A stretch of 64,000 nucleotides of DNA from Colocasia esculenta (taxonomy: Eukaryota; Streptophyta; Magnoliopsida; Alismatales; Araceae): positions 79,840,631-79,904,630 of the forward strand of contig CM024755.1 in the NCBI GenBank assembly GCA_014218235.1, in the 5' to 3' direction. A program made the position numbers and the translations under genes. The notes under the pieces were generated by a model. That model saw only the letters and a program-made list of their open reading frames with translations, was not told where the DNA came from and ran no database searches. Of this stretch, positions 54,949-64,000 are shown piece by piece (the first letter of the stretch is position 1; every line of letters begins with the position of its first letter).

Positions 54949-57900
54949 TGTCACGTCCTGAGAATTTACGCAGTGGATAATAGTTCGAAGAATTCGAGTC
55001 GATATCACGAGACGTGGACAGTCGGCAAATAAGCCTCTAGCTAGCACGCACTAAATGTATATCTACACAACATAATAATAGGGCCCAAATGCTGAACTCA
55101 ATAAAAACTGGATTTTTAGCTTCAACTCAACTTATAAAAATTAGAAACTAGTACAAGACTGAGACTCAAATAAAAAGGAAAGTACATTCACCCCTCACTT
55201 CCTACTACATGTTCTAACTCTCAAAATAAACTACGATAACTAGACTCATAATTGGGACGCTCATCACTCGGATGCATTCCCATCCTCGACTTGCTCTTCC
55301 TCTTGAACTTCATAGTCACCTAGATTGGGAAAAGGTAGGGGATGAGCAAACTAGCCCAGTAGGATTTATATCTCAATGTGCGGGCAATGATATAAGTGAT
55401 TAACATTTTAGAACTAGGTAAGCACGATGAATGATGTGCATGTACGAACGAAAACTCATTAAAACATGATATATAAAACAAGCTGGATAGAGTGAACAAG
55501 ATAGAATAAGATTTTGAACAAGATGACAAGAAAGAACTAGCAATAGCTCACTTTTGCACAAGCACGCAAGATTTCACCTGATGTCAATAGTTTTCAAGAA
55601 AACAAGATATCACTAGTTGCAATAAATGCAGGATGGCCATATCACGCAAGCAAGCAAGCAAGATTGCACAAGCACGATCAAATAACACTAATCAGGCACG
55701 TAGACACCAATGTACACCAAGAAAAGATCCATCAAGAATGTACACCAGGACACGTGTATGTGGTTATGTATCTAACATTCAACAAGCAAGAAAGTACTCC
55801 CAGCGCAGATGCAACGCCAGTAATCAATATACCCCATGGTTAATAGTATATTTATGACTCTCCGTCATTGGGGCTAGACTGGAGCCCTTGGACACACTCC
55901 GTGCCCTGTCAGCCATCTCATGTAAATTTTTAAATGTAGATACCCACAGTCATAAATAATGGCCAATGAGAGTTTCAAATGTAGCATGTGTAATGTCATG
56001 TTCACGATGATGATGAGAAGAAGTAAATAATTAAATTGAACATGATTTCATGAGAACAATGGTCAAGAGATAAATTTGGCAGTAGAACGGTACAATTCAT
56101 AATTTAGTTCAATCTTTACATTAACGGCTTTAGTCTAGAGTGTAAATCACGCTCACGAGAACAAGAAGAGAAAAGAAGTGCACGCCCTTGATGTAAAGTG
56201 TGGAGTAATGTACGTGTGTCAATTCACAATCCGTCGGTCTCAAACTCTCGGAAAAACACTTAACGTGATGGCATGCAATGAACAATGCATTTAACTACAT
56301 ATGGGTTTACAAGATTTTAAGATAAAATTTATCATTTAAAGCAAGCTAGAATAGTAACAAGAATAAATCACAAGTTTCATGTATGATCATATCATTATGA
56401 AAGCAATTAGAATAATATTCATGTAATTAAGGATTTTTCAATAGGTTAAACACTTTTAAGCCATTAAATGGACATCATGCAATGATCAGACCCAAGACAT
56501 GCAATATTTTGCAAAATAATGAAAAACTGGTCAAGTAGTGTTGACACTAGTTCAGGTAGTGTTGACACAGTGCTTCAAATACAAGGCAAAAAGATCAAGT
56601 AGTGTCGACACGAGATCAAGTAGTGTCGACACTAGAGACAGCTTCCAGAAAACCTTCAGGCCAATATGGGACAGTGTGTCGACACTAGCACAGGTGGTGT
56701 CGACACTAGATCAGCTTCCCAGAACTTTCTGGGTCAAACTGGGACAGTGTGTCGACACTAGATGGGGTAGTGTCGACACTAGAGGCTTTCCCAGAACACC
56801 ATCTGGGCTGTTTTGGGACAGCAGGTCGACACTAGCACAGGCAGTGTCGACACTAGTGGCCCTTCCAGAACAAAACACATGGTCAGGTGTAACCAGAAAA
56901 CATGTCTCATGCAGCGATTCACTTCCACCTCTTATAACTCTCTAACGAATGACATTTAGATAAAACGTTCAACAATAAAGATGAAGAGGACAACTAGTAG
57001 AAGAACTGTGATGTTAAGGGTTTGATCTAATTCGGTCTCCAATCCCGAGAAAACATATGAAGAACAGAAAGTCAAGTGTAGCCCGAAACCCCAGTATCAT
57101 GCAGTGACTCTCTTTCCACGCCTGTAACTCTCTAACCAAAGACTTTTGGACAAAACGTCCAACATAAAAGATGATCGTGACTTCAAGTAGAAAAACTTTC
57201 GTGAAGGAAGTTTAGTCAAATTCGGTCTCACGTGCATAAAAAGAAGAACGGGAAAAGCCCTAACAGTGCACGACTTTGGGAAAACACTTATAACTCAAAA
57301 TAAACTCATTAGAATTCGATGAAACCAGTGGGAAACGAATGTTAACATGTTGCTCTACACATTGACATAGGATATGTTAAGGTTTGGCCCGAGAAAACCT
57401 ACCTTTTGGGTTGAAGAAGTCTCGTTTTTCCAAAAAAACCCGTGTTCAGACCACTTGGAGGAGAACGCTTACCACTCCGTATATACTGCATGGAATTTGG
57501 GCGTTCCACTTGGGTTAGAACGTAGACTTGACCCTCTTTCCAGGGGTATAAGCCTTGCAAGGTTTGGTTTATGTTTGACCTACCTTTGGTCGACTTCAAG
57601 ATGATGGTCTATGCAGGTCGCAGCAGACGAAACAGGGGAAGAAGTACGACTTGGTGTGGATGATCTCCTTCACCCCAGCCACCAAGAACTTCTCCACACG
57701 ACCCCAGCAAGTTCTAAAACTCGTTCCTAAGGTTTGGTGAAGAGTATTTAAGCAACCATGGTGTTTTAGGAGTCCTATTATAACTAGGAAAACTAAGTTG
57801 CGATCTTAACAGGGCAGTTTCCTATCTTTTTGAGGATTCCTTCCTCCCTTAGAGTGTGTGAGGCTTTAGGAAACCTCCCACCATAGATAGGCACGAATTT

Positions 57901-58136
57901 GGGTTGCCAAGAATGCATGATTGCATCCCAATTCAACTCAAATTACCTCTTTCTAATTTCAGCCTATTTAGTGTTACGAATTTTCATGTATTTTCTAGCT
58001 TTATTTGATTATTGGGCCAATTGATGTCCATTGACCCGCTTATGATATTGGGTCATTAATATATAATGTTGGAAGTCCCTTCAACACTTTTATTTAAATT
58101 TCATTCTTTATATATTAAAATTTCCGGGGTGCTACA
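54949..58136 (-). repeat. 5' LTR of the Tekay-like element
   Basis: Matches 47,014-50,236 almost throughout. Palindrome array at 56,538-56,853: GTGTTGACAC at 56,538 and 56,559; GTGTCGACAC at 56,602, 56,623, 56,676, 56,697, 56,749, 56,770 and 56,844; AGGTCGACAC at 56,823. It has one palindrome unit fewer than the other LTR and lacks a 6-bp insertion there. Confidence 0.95.
56538..56853. repeat. Phased GTGTCGACAC palindrome array, Tekay LTR copy 2
   Basis: Pairs 56,538/56,559, 56,602/56,623, 56,676/56,697, 56,749/56,770 and 56,823/56,844 are all 21 bp apart internally; steps between pairs are 64, 74, 73 and 74 bp. Confidence 0.95.
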
Positions 58137-58607
58137 GATTTGATATCATATTCTGATGCTGACTATGCTGGATGTAAAATTGACATAAAAAGCACTAGTG
58201 GATACTGCCAATTTCTTGACGGTTGCATGGTTTCGTGGGCCTCCAAGAAGCAACACTCAGTTGCACTCTCCACTGCAGAGGCAGAATATGTTGCTGCAGG
58301 GAGTTGTGCGGCTCAAGTATTGTGGATCAAAAGTCAACTTTGTGACTACAACATTGACATTAGATGCACACCTATTCTATGTGACAACACTAGTGCCATC
58401 AACCTATCAAAGAACCCAGTCCAACACTCGAGGACAAAACACATAGAGATTAGGCATCACTTCTTGAGAGATGAAGTAGCCAACAAATCCTTGGAACTTA
58501 GGTTCATACCCACTGACCAGCAATTAACTGATATTTTCACAAAACCATTGGCAGAGGATAGATTCACTACATTGAGAAGAGAATTGGGATTGTGCAAAAT
58601 GCAATGA
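58137..58607 (+). pseudogene. RNase H of the copia element (resumes after the insertion)
   Basis: Continues the copia RT frame: LISYSDADYAGCKIDIKSTSG, WASKKQHSVALSTAEAEYVAAG, LCDNTSAINLSKNPV, RTKHIEIRHHFLRDEV and LTDIFTKPLAEDRF. These are the standard copia RNase H motifs with the catalytic acidic residues D (SDADYAG), E (TAEAEY) and D (CDNTSA). The stop at 58,605-58,607 is the normal end of pol. No lesion inside this part. Confidence 0.93.
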
Positions 58608-60269
58608 AACTCATATCCAATCTTGGAGTACATGCTCTTTGTGTGTATTGACTATGAGGTATATTAAATGGTGAAATGTGGAAAAACAAGTCATGCTTGT
58701 TTGGAAACTATCATTATGCGTGAGAAAACATTCTCCACCACGTATCCATGGTTAATTTGCATATAAAGGTCACTTACTTCAAATGAGGTATTTGGTTTCT
58801 CTACAATTTGCCCATTTACTCTTACAATCATTTGGATCCTTGTGATGGTATGCTCTCTTTTCATGAATTCTTGTGCAAATGCTTGTTATACATGCAAAAA
58901 CTTGAATTGAATTGCTTGCATGTTGGGTATTCATATGCACACACTATGGGGGAGTGAGGTCAGGTTAGATGAGTGAATTATTGAGGGAAAATCTTTTGTT
59001 ATATACTTAAATCTCCCTTGCATGAAGTTCTGCTCATATCTCTCATCTTAGCCTTCAAGCTGAATTGTACAAGCTCCTGTCGACAGATCAAAACCTTCCT
59101 GTCGATAGCCAGGCCTCCACTGAACTCAAATTGTGAACCCTGTGTCCATCTGTCGACAGGCTGAATTCCATCTGTCGACAGCCTGGCATAGTTTGGCATC
59201 TCCCCGAACTCCAGAACATCTGTCTGTGTTCATCTGTCGACAGACTACACCCCATCTGTCGACAACCCTGATCAATCTGAACTGCACATATTTTAGCTGT
59301 GTATGTCTGTCGACAGGCTCCATCTGGATGTCGATAGATACACATTCTTCAAGCAATTCCTCATTCCTTTGAATATTTTGTATGAGCCTGTTCATCCCCT
59401 TAATGTCAGGTGCAATTTGGGTATCTACCCATGTTTTAATCTTTCATCTCCACAAAATATTAAAGCTATTATCTCTATCACAATGATTTTGACATACTTT
59501 TCATGTGTGAGTCTAGGTTGCATCATTCGGAGAACATTGGATGAATCTAATGGGTCTAACCTAACTCACTTGAATAACTCCCTTGTGGAAAAACATTCTT
59601 CTCAAGTGACTTGATAAGTCCTATGGGTTTTGAACTTTATGTCTTGCAATGTGTGTTAACCATCAATACTCTTCGACCTTGATTTTCAACTCAAAAAAAA
59701 AATGATAATGGAGAAAAGCTACCTATTTCTATCCATAAAAATAAGTACCATAAATCACGGGAAAAAGACAGAGCAATGCTGTGTTGTGATGAGTAACCGG
59801 GGACATAGGCATCACAAATGTTTGTCTTCGCGTCAAAAATCTTACTCAATATCTCTGTAAAATGGTCTGAAGGGCACTTCCACTGAGTAACTGGGGGTAC
59901 GGGAATTCATCATGTCTATCCTCACGTCAAAAGGTGTCAGTGATCCTAATTACCACTTTTTCAATTCATTTCCCACTCAAAACATTCAAAGATGAAATAG
60001 AGTGAAGCCTCCAAATGTTGATTAATCACGGGCTTGTTGATGTTTATGGTTACTTGCACTTGTAGACATCTTTTGCATAAACCATTTGATCATCACATAC
60101 TAGGAACTATGTCTTTCTACAATGGTTTATATTCAACGGGGTTATCTTACTTACATCAGCTTTGGTACAATGTCATCTTTATGTTCCAACCTGAGTCTCC
60201 TAGAGAATTATGTTTTAAACCATTGAGATCTTTAATTGTCTTAATATTAGTGGATATGGTAGTTTTAAA
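58608..60269 (+). other. Copia spacer between pol and accessory ORF, with palindrome array
   Basis: No ORF of note. Holds CTGTCGACAG palindromes in four pairs at 59,077-59,337 (see separate entry) and an imperfect duplication near 59,790-59,860 and 59,885-59,950, each copy with GAGTAAC(C/T)GGGG and a CGTCAAAA end. Confidence 0.7.
59077..59337. repeat. Phased CTGTCGACAG palindrome array in copia spacer
   Basis: Perfect copies at 59,077, 59,150, 59,172, 59,234 and 59,307; one-base variants at 59,099 (CTGTCGATAG) and 59,256 (CTGTCGACAA), and a two-base variant at 59,328. Spacing inside pairs is 22, 22, 22 and 21 bp; pair-to-pair 73, 84 and 73 bp. Confidence 0.95.
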
Positions 60270-60674
60270 ATGTGTGTCTACCTATTTTACACCTTATCTA
60301 CAGATTGGCCGCTCATTGTCCGAAAAATTTCTGTCCAAATCTCATTCTGGCACATTTCTGTGTGTGCCTGTCGACAGATGACAGGGCATCTGTCGACAGC
60401 CGGCGGCAAGGTCTCTTTGGAAGCCCATCGGGCGCCTCTTCCGGGACAGATTTGTGGGTCCCTTTCCGTTTCAAACACTTCCCTAACTTCTTTAAAAGGG
60501 AACCCACGCTCCTTTCCTTTTTTCTCCCTTCCAAAAATCCCTCCTCCTTCCTTCTCCACGAAACCCTTCTTCCTCCAGGGCGCCAGAGTAGAGTCTGTCT
60601 CTCCTGGTATTTCCTTCTTCTCGTGTCTCCTTCTTCTTTTCAAGTTCTTCTCCACTCCGACATCCTTCTTCCTG

Positions 60675-61470
60675 ATGGCTCCCAAGAGCAAGAAGCTTGC
60701 TTCCCGTCGCTGTCCTTGTTCTCCTCAAGCCGGCGAGGGTTCCTGGGCTCATACCGAGCGCCGAACAAAGCATCGGGATGATCGTTTGCCGGAGCTTGTC
60801 GTTCCTCCGAATCTGGAGTTTCTTCATGTCCATGGCACCTTCACCAAGTTTGTTCAACCCAGATACGTCGACTTCGTGTCACTGGAAAACATGTTTCCAG
60901 GGTTACAGCCACTATTTGACACCCAGGGCTGGTCTCCCTTCTGCTATTCTCACAAGCGGTACTTCAGCCGCTGTGACGGAGTTCTACATCAACCTCCGGG
61001 AAACTGCTCTCGGTGATCTTTATACCAAGGTGAAGGGAACTTCGTTTCAGATCACCCCTAGTCTTCTTTCCGTTGCACTTCAACTTCCAAATACTGGCAT
61101 TGACATCATGCAACATCACCCATTGGCATCTGAATACTACCCACTCATCACTCTGCAACCATATGATTCATCTACAGATCGTGTGCACATGAATGCCAAC
61201 TCCTTCCCTCCTCTTCATCGTCTAATCCACCACATCTTTACCACAATCATTGTCCTAAAAGATGGTAGTCGGGAACTTGTGTCTGTCGTTCACAAATCCC
61301 TTTTTCACGCATTTCTTAACTGTAAACAAGTCAACCTACCACTCCTTATGGTGTCTCTCATCCGGCTATGCCTTCGCACTTCCAAGAGGTCTATGCCTTA
61401 TGTATGCCCACTCACATCTCTTTTCTTATTCCTTGATATTCATATTTCCAAGGAAGAGATGTCCACATAG
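60675..61470 (+). pseudogene. Accessory ORF downstream of copia pol (putative plant transposon protein family)
   Basis: From the ATG at 60,675 the N-terminus is basic (MAPKSKKLASRRCPCS), then LPELVVPPNLEFLHVHGTF and RYVDFVSLENMFPGL. The frame shifts near 60,940-60,970 and continues as AAVTEFYINLRE, TKVKGTSFQITPSLLSVALQLP and LHRLIHHIFTTIIVLKDGSRE, ending at 61,470. The combination of V-x-E-F-Y-x-N-L and KGTSFxITPxLLSxALxLP resembles Pfam Transposase_32 (putative plant transposon protein), an ORF type found in various plant LTR elements. It is on the sense strand, where SIRE-type elements often carry an extra (sometimes called env-like) ORF. I see no signal peptide, so an envelope role is not supported. 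Function unknown. A CTGTCGACAG pair (60,368/60,390) lies about 300 bp upstream. Confidence 0.7.
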
Positions 61471-61820
61471 CTTCATGGTCTCCGTCAGGCCTCTACACCA
61501 CCGGAGAATGACGATGTCTAGAGAGTCTAGGCGTCCGTTATGTGGTCTTTACTTTGCTTTGGTCAAAGTCTTGTCACTGTTCTTGTCATTTGCTATCACA
61601 CTAATGTTGTTTCCTTCCCTTGCACTTCTTTTGTCATGTTCTCACTCCATTTTGTAACTGTGTGTACTGAATGCCACTTCAATGAAATACACAGTTCTTT
61701 GCTTATGTACTTTTCATGTGTGCATGCTGTGCCTTTCTGCTTATGTCTTTTTGGATGTTGCCAAAAGGAGAGAACATCAATCAAATCAATCATGCATCAA
61801 TTGAAAATTTTGTCATCATC
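61471..61820 (+). other. Copia 3' untranslated region
   Basis: T-rich sequence with short open frames but no recognisable protein, ending at the polypurine tract. Confidence 0.6.
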
Positions 61821-61834
61821 AAAAAGGGAGAGAA
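61821..61834 (+). other. Polypurine tract of the copia element
   Basis: AAAAAGGGAGAGAA directly before the 3' LTR start TGTTGGG. Confidence 0.92.
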
Positions 61835-63119
61835 TGTTGGGTTTACATTTGATATGTTTGTTTTTGATGATGAGGAATTTATGATCAACCAAATTGTTGT
61901 GATGTGATTGTGTGAATCATGCTAAAATTGACAAACTCAAGAAGTGCTAATCAAGTAAAAACATGTCTTCATTAATCATTTATATGCTCATACTATCTTA
62001 CTAATAATGTTATTAAATGTAGGAGAGATTGCGTGCAAGACAATGTACCAAAACAAGATCAAAAAGATCAAGAATAGCACTAAAAGCAAGTGCCTGTCGA
62101 CAGCCCCAGAGAAGCTTGTCGACAGCCCAGCACAGACAGAACAGATGGGTTCTTGGAAAGGTTCACCTGTCGACAGAACCAAGTCATCTGTCGACAGATC
62201 AACATAGGAAATTATCTCCCGGGAAGCCCAGTCTTCTGCCTTTTGCAAGTATGTCTGCATCTGTCGATAGATGCATTTCTTACTGTCGACAGACGAAGAG
62301 AAAATCTCAATATGAGATCTCCATGTGTTTCCGACTTGAGTGTTTCCTTTTACCACGACTCTCCATACTTGAACACCCATATAAAAGGGACTCTTTGGAG
62401 TTATTTTCGTACAGAAGCAGCCACCATACAATACCCTAAGGAAATCTAAGAGAAAAAGTTTCTCTCTGCTGCTCTGCTTCAACCTGCCGTCCAGGGAAAG
62501 GAATATCCATCTTCCAAACGGAGGTGAAGCCAGTTCGTCTGTGATTCAAGCTTCTCCATCAACTTATACTTGTCAAGACGAAGTTTGAAGTTCATCTAGA
62601 CGACATCTTGAAGAGTTCTACATCAGGATTTGATTCTTCAACTCAGAACTCTTCTATATCTCTGTTTCTCATACCTTGTGTGTGTGTTTGTGGATCAAGT
62701 GTCTCTTGTGCTTGATCTATGTGGTTTGTGTTGTTCTGATCGTGGTTTTACATCAGACAACGTGGGTGTGTGTGTTGTAGAGTGGACTCGCTATTAAGCA
62801 GTGGTTTCTGCGTGTGTGTGTGTGGACGGTAGACGTAGGATACACAAGTTGTGTACTCCGAACCACCTTAAATCATCGTGTCTGTGGTTTGAACGTTTCA
62901 CGCTAGATGTTTGGTAAGCACGTTGATCTTTCACGCGCTAGATAAATTGCCACTCTATCTACTTACAATTAACACACATCTTAGTTTGGTTTAAACTCTG
63001 TTTGAAATATCAAAAGTCTGTGTTTCCATCGAAAAGAAGGTCATAGTATATTTAATTGATAGTAATCTATTCAACCCCCCTTCTAGATTATCATATTGGA
63101 TAATTCTGCACATCTTTCA
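61835..63119 (+). repeat. 3' LTR of the copia element
   Basis: Matches the 5' LTR closely; differences include a 14-bp larger size and C-to-T changes in two of the six palindromes. TATAAAAGG at 62,391 is conserved. Confidence 0.95.
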
Positions 63120-63412
63120 TCACCAACAATACTTTCAGAAACACAAAAATGGACAAGGTTCATTGTGTTCAACTGACTAAGAAAACTGGTCAATCAATTT
63201 TCGTTTGGTCGACTGACAGTAACCATTTAGTCAACCAATTCCTATTTCTCCATTGATGTGTGTTTCTGTGCAAGCATAGTCTGGTCGAACAAATCCTGAT
63301 TATTGGTCGACTGAAAATGGTTATGGGCCTAGAATCTACCTTGGAATTTGACGTGTCCTAGCCACTGTTGAACCACAACTCAATTATAACTTGCATATTC
63401 ACAATTCAAACT
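63120..63412 (+). mobile_element. Older SIRE-like LTR, right part
   Basis: Continuation of 40,415-40,865 across the copia insertion (shared TCACC). Carries GGTCGACT-type words at 63,188, 63,207, 63,229, 63,283 and 63,305, the same word family as on the left side, which supports the continuity. No coding sequence. Confidence 0.5.
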
Positions 63413-64000
63413 ATAACATATATTAGTTTTGATGATGACAAAATAAACAGATAAATTGTCAAATATTTCATTCTCTCTCCTACATTTCATATAGTAAAAA
63501 TCTCAAAGGCATACTTCATCATACAAGTTATTCTTCTAAGATATTTTAAGTATAACTTTAATTAACTAAGGAATATACGAAGCTAGTTTCGTCATATATG
63601 AAATTCTCTTCGTCATATGCGAATTTATATACGAAGTCTAGTTTCAACTGACTACGTGATAATTGAAGTTCAGTTTGTCATACACGAAATTCACTTCGTC
63701 ATATGTAAAGTTATATATGAAGTCTAGTTTCAACTGACTACATTATAATCGAAGTTTACTTTGTCATACACGAAATTTATTTCGTCATATACGAAGTCCA
63801 CTTCGACATATGCGAAGTAAAAACATGAAGGTCTCACTTCAACTTATCACGTTGAAATTGTTATATACAAAATTCACTTCATCATATATGAAATTCACTT
63901 CGTCATATTCAAAGTCCACTTCGTCATATACGAAGTAACACACGAAGGTCTCACTTCAATTGTTATGTTGAAATTGTCATATACGAAATTCATTTTGTCA
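63413..64000. repeat. LTR-like sequence with phased TTCGTCATATACGAA palindromes, cut by window end
   Basis: Begins with a SIRE-like TTAGTTTTGATGATGACAAAAT phrase near 63,425 (quoted in part: TTTTGATGATGACAAAAT). From 63,588 on, 15-bp near-palindromes of the form TTCGTCATATACGAA occur with starts at 63,588, 63,609, 63,674, 63,695, 63,760, 63,781, 63,802, 63,857, 63,878, 63,899 and 63,920. Steps inside runs are all 21 bp; between runs 65, 65 and 55 bp. The right end is not in the window. Confidence 0.8.

Larger units (their letters stand above)
47014..58136 (-). mobile_element. Nearly intact Tekay/Del-like chromovirus (Ty3/gypsy), minus orientation, nested in copia RNase H
   Basis: LTRs 47,014-50,236 (3,223 bp) and 54,949-58,136 (3,188 bp), very similar by eye; perfect target duplication GATTT (47,009-47,013 and 58,137-58,141). 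The primer-binding site is TGGTATCAGAGCC (minus strand, about 54,931-54,943) and the polypurine tract AAGTGGGGGAGGG (minus strand, 50,237-50,250). One long minus-strand frame encodes gag-PR-RT-RH-IN with a C-terminal chromodomain-like motif. It is the youngest layer in the nest. Confidence 0.95.
40866..63119 (+). mobile_element. Complete SIRE/Maximus-like Ty1/copia element, interrupted by a Tekay element
   Basis: LTRs at 40,866-42,136 (1,271 bp) and 61,835-63,119 (1,285 bp), target duplication TCACC at 40,861-40,865 and 63,120-63,124, primer-binding site TGGTATCAGAGC at 42,139-42,150, and polypurine tract AAAAAGGGAGAGAA at 61,821-61,834. Gag, protease, integrase, RT and RNase H are in copia order in one main frame. 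After pol there is a 1.6-kb spacer and an extra ORF, as in SIRE-type elements. Without the 11.1-kb insertion the element is about 11.1 kb. It has several stops and frameshifts. Confidence 0.95.

Noticed and set aside
60270..61016. Longer reading of the copia accessory ORF from 60,270
   Set aside because: The first 135 codons cover the palindrome pair and pyrimidine-rich leader and look like untranslated sequence; the ATG at 60,675 begins the basic, protein-like stretch.
40712..63312. Auxin-response (TGTC) interpretation of the palindromes
   Set aside because: TGTCGACA in two families contains inverted TGTC, but the GGTCGACC-like and TTCGTCATATACGAA families do not, so it cannot explain the shared spacing.

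Overview
This is a nuclear window from a flowering plant (species unresolved). The evidence is one plastid-type FabZ gene with GT-AG introns, surrounded by layered LTR retrotransposons of typical angiosperm lineages (Ty3/gypsy Tat and Tekay/Del, Ty1/copia SIRE-like), with plant initiator-Met primer-binding sites and an RTE-clade LINE scrap. I see no bacterial-style operons, rRNA or tRNA genes and no CRISPR. Roughly two thirds of the window can be assigned to mobile DNA. LAYOUT. (1) 1-5.7 kb: decayed plus-strand Tat/Ogre-like gypsy pol (RT, two RNase H domains, integrase) followed by a tandem-repeat-rich 3' region. (2) 5.9-10.4 kb: minus-strand gypsy remnant with a 2.7-kb LTR and a gag that is split by short introns and fused to an unrecognised coiled-coil coding region. 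(3) 10.4-21.3 kb: mostly anonymous DNA with MITE-like hairpins, a 35-bp tandem array, LTR-like pieces and a plus-strand LTR fragment related to the one at 7.7-10.4 kb. (4) 21.4-26.3 kb: the only host gene, a four-exon 3-hydroxyacyl-ACP dehydratase (FabZ) with a plastid transit peptide and a 4-kb third intron holding a LINE fragment. (5) 28,584-38,667: a complete but multiply broken Tat-lineage gypsy element in minus orientation (TSD TGCAT), carrying a large intron-containing ORF on the opposite strand. (6) 39.3-64 kb: an older SIRE-like copia LTR (40.4-40.9 and 63.1-63.4 kb) interrupted by a complete SIRE-like copia element (40,866-63,119, TSD TCACC), which is itself interrupted in its RNase H by a nearly intact Tekay/Del-like chromovirus (47,014-58,136, TSD GATTT). 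A further LTR-like sequence fills the right end. MAIN OBSERVATION. Four distinct LTR sequences at the right side (the Tekay element, the copia element, the older LTR it sits in, and the terminal LTR-like sequence) each carry their own short palindrome: GTGTCGACAC, CTGTCGACAG, GGTCGACC-like, and TTCGTCATATACGAA. In all four the palindromes come mostly in pairs or runs with a start-to-start spacing of about 21-22 bp, and in the first two the pairs recur at 73-74, 84 or 94 bp, i.e. near whole numbers of DNA helical turns. The sequences differ between families but the geometry is shared. The two LTRs of the Tekay element differ by exactly one 21-bp unit. Weaker palindrome clusters occur in the gypsy LTR at 7.7-10.4 kb and near 19.8 kb. 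All boundaries, splice sites and spacings were worked out by eye; family assignments rest on recognised protein motifs, not on searches.
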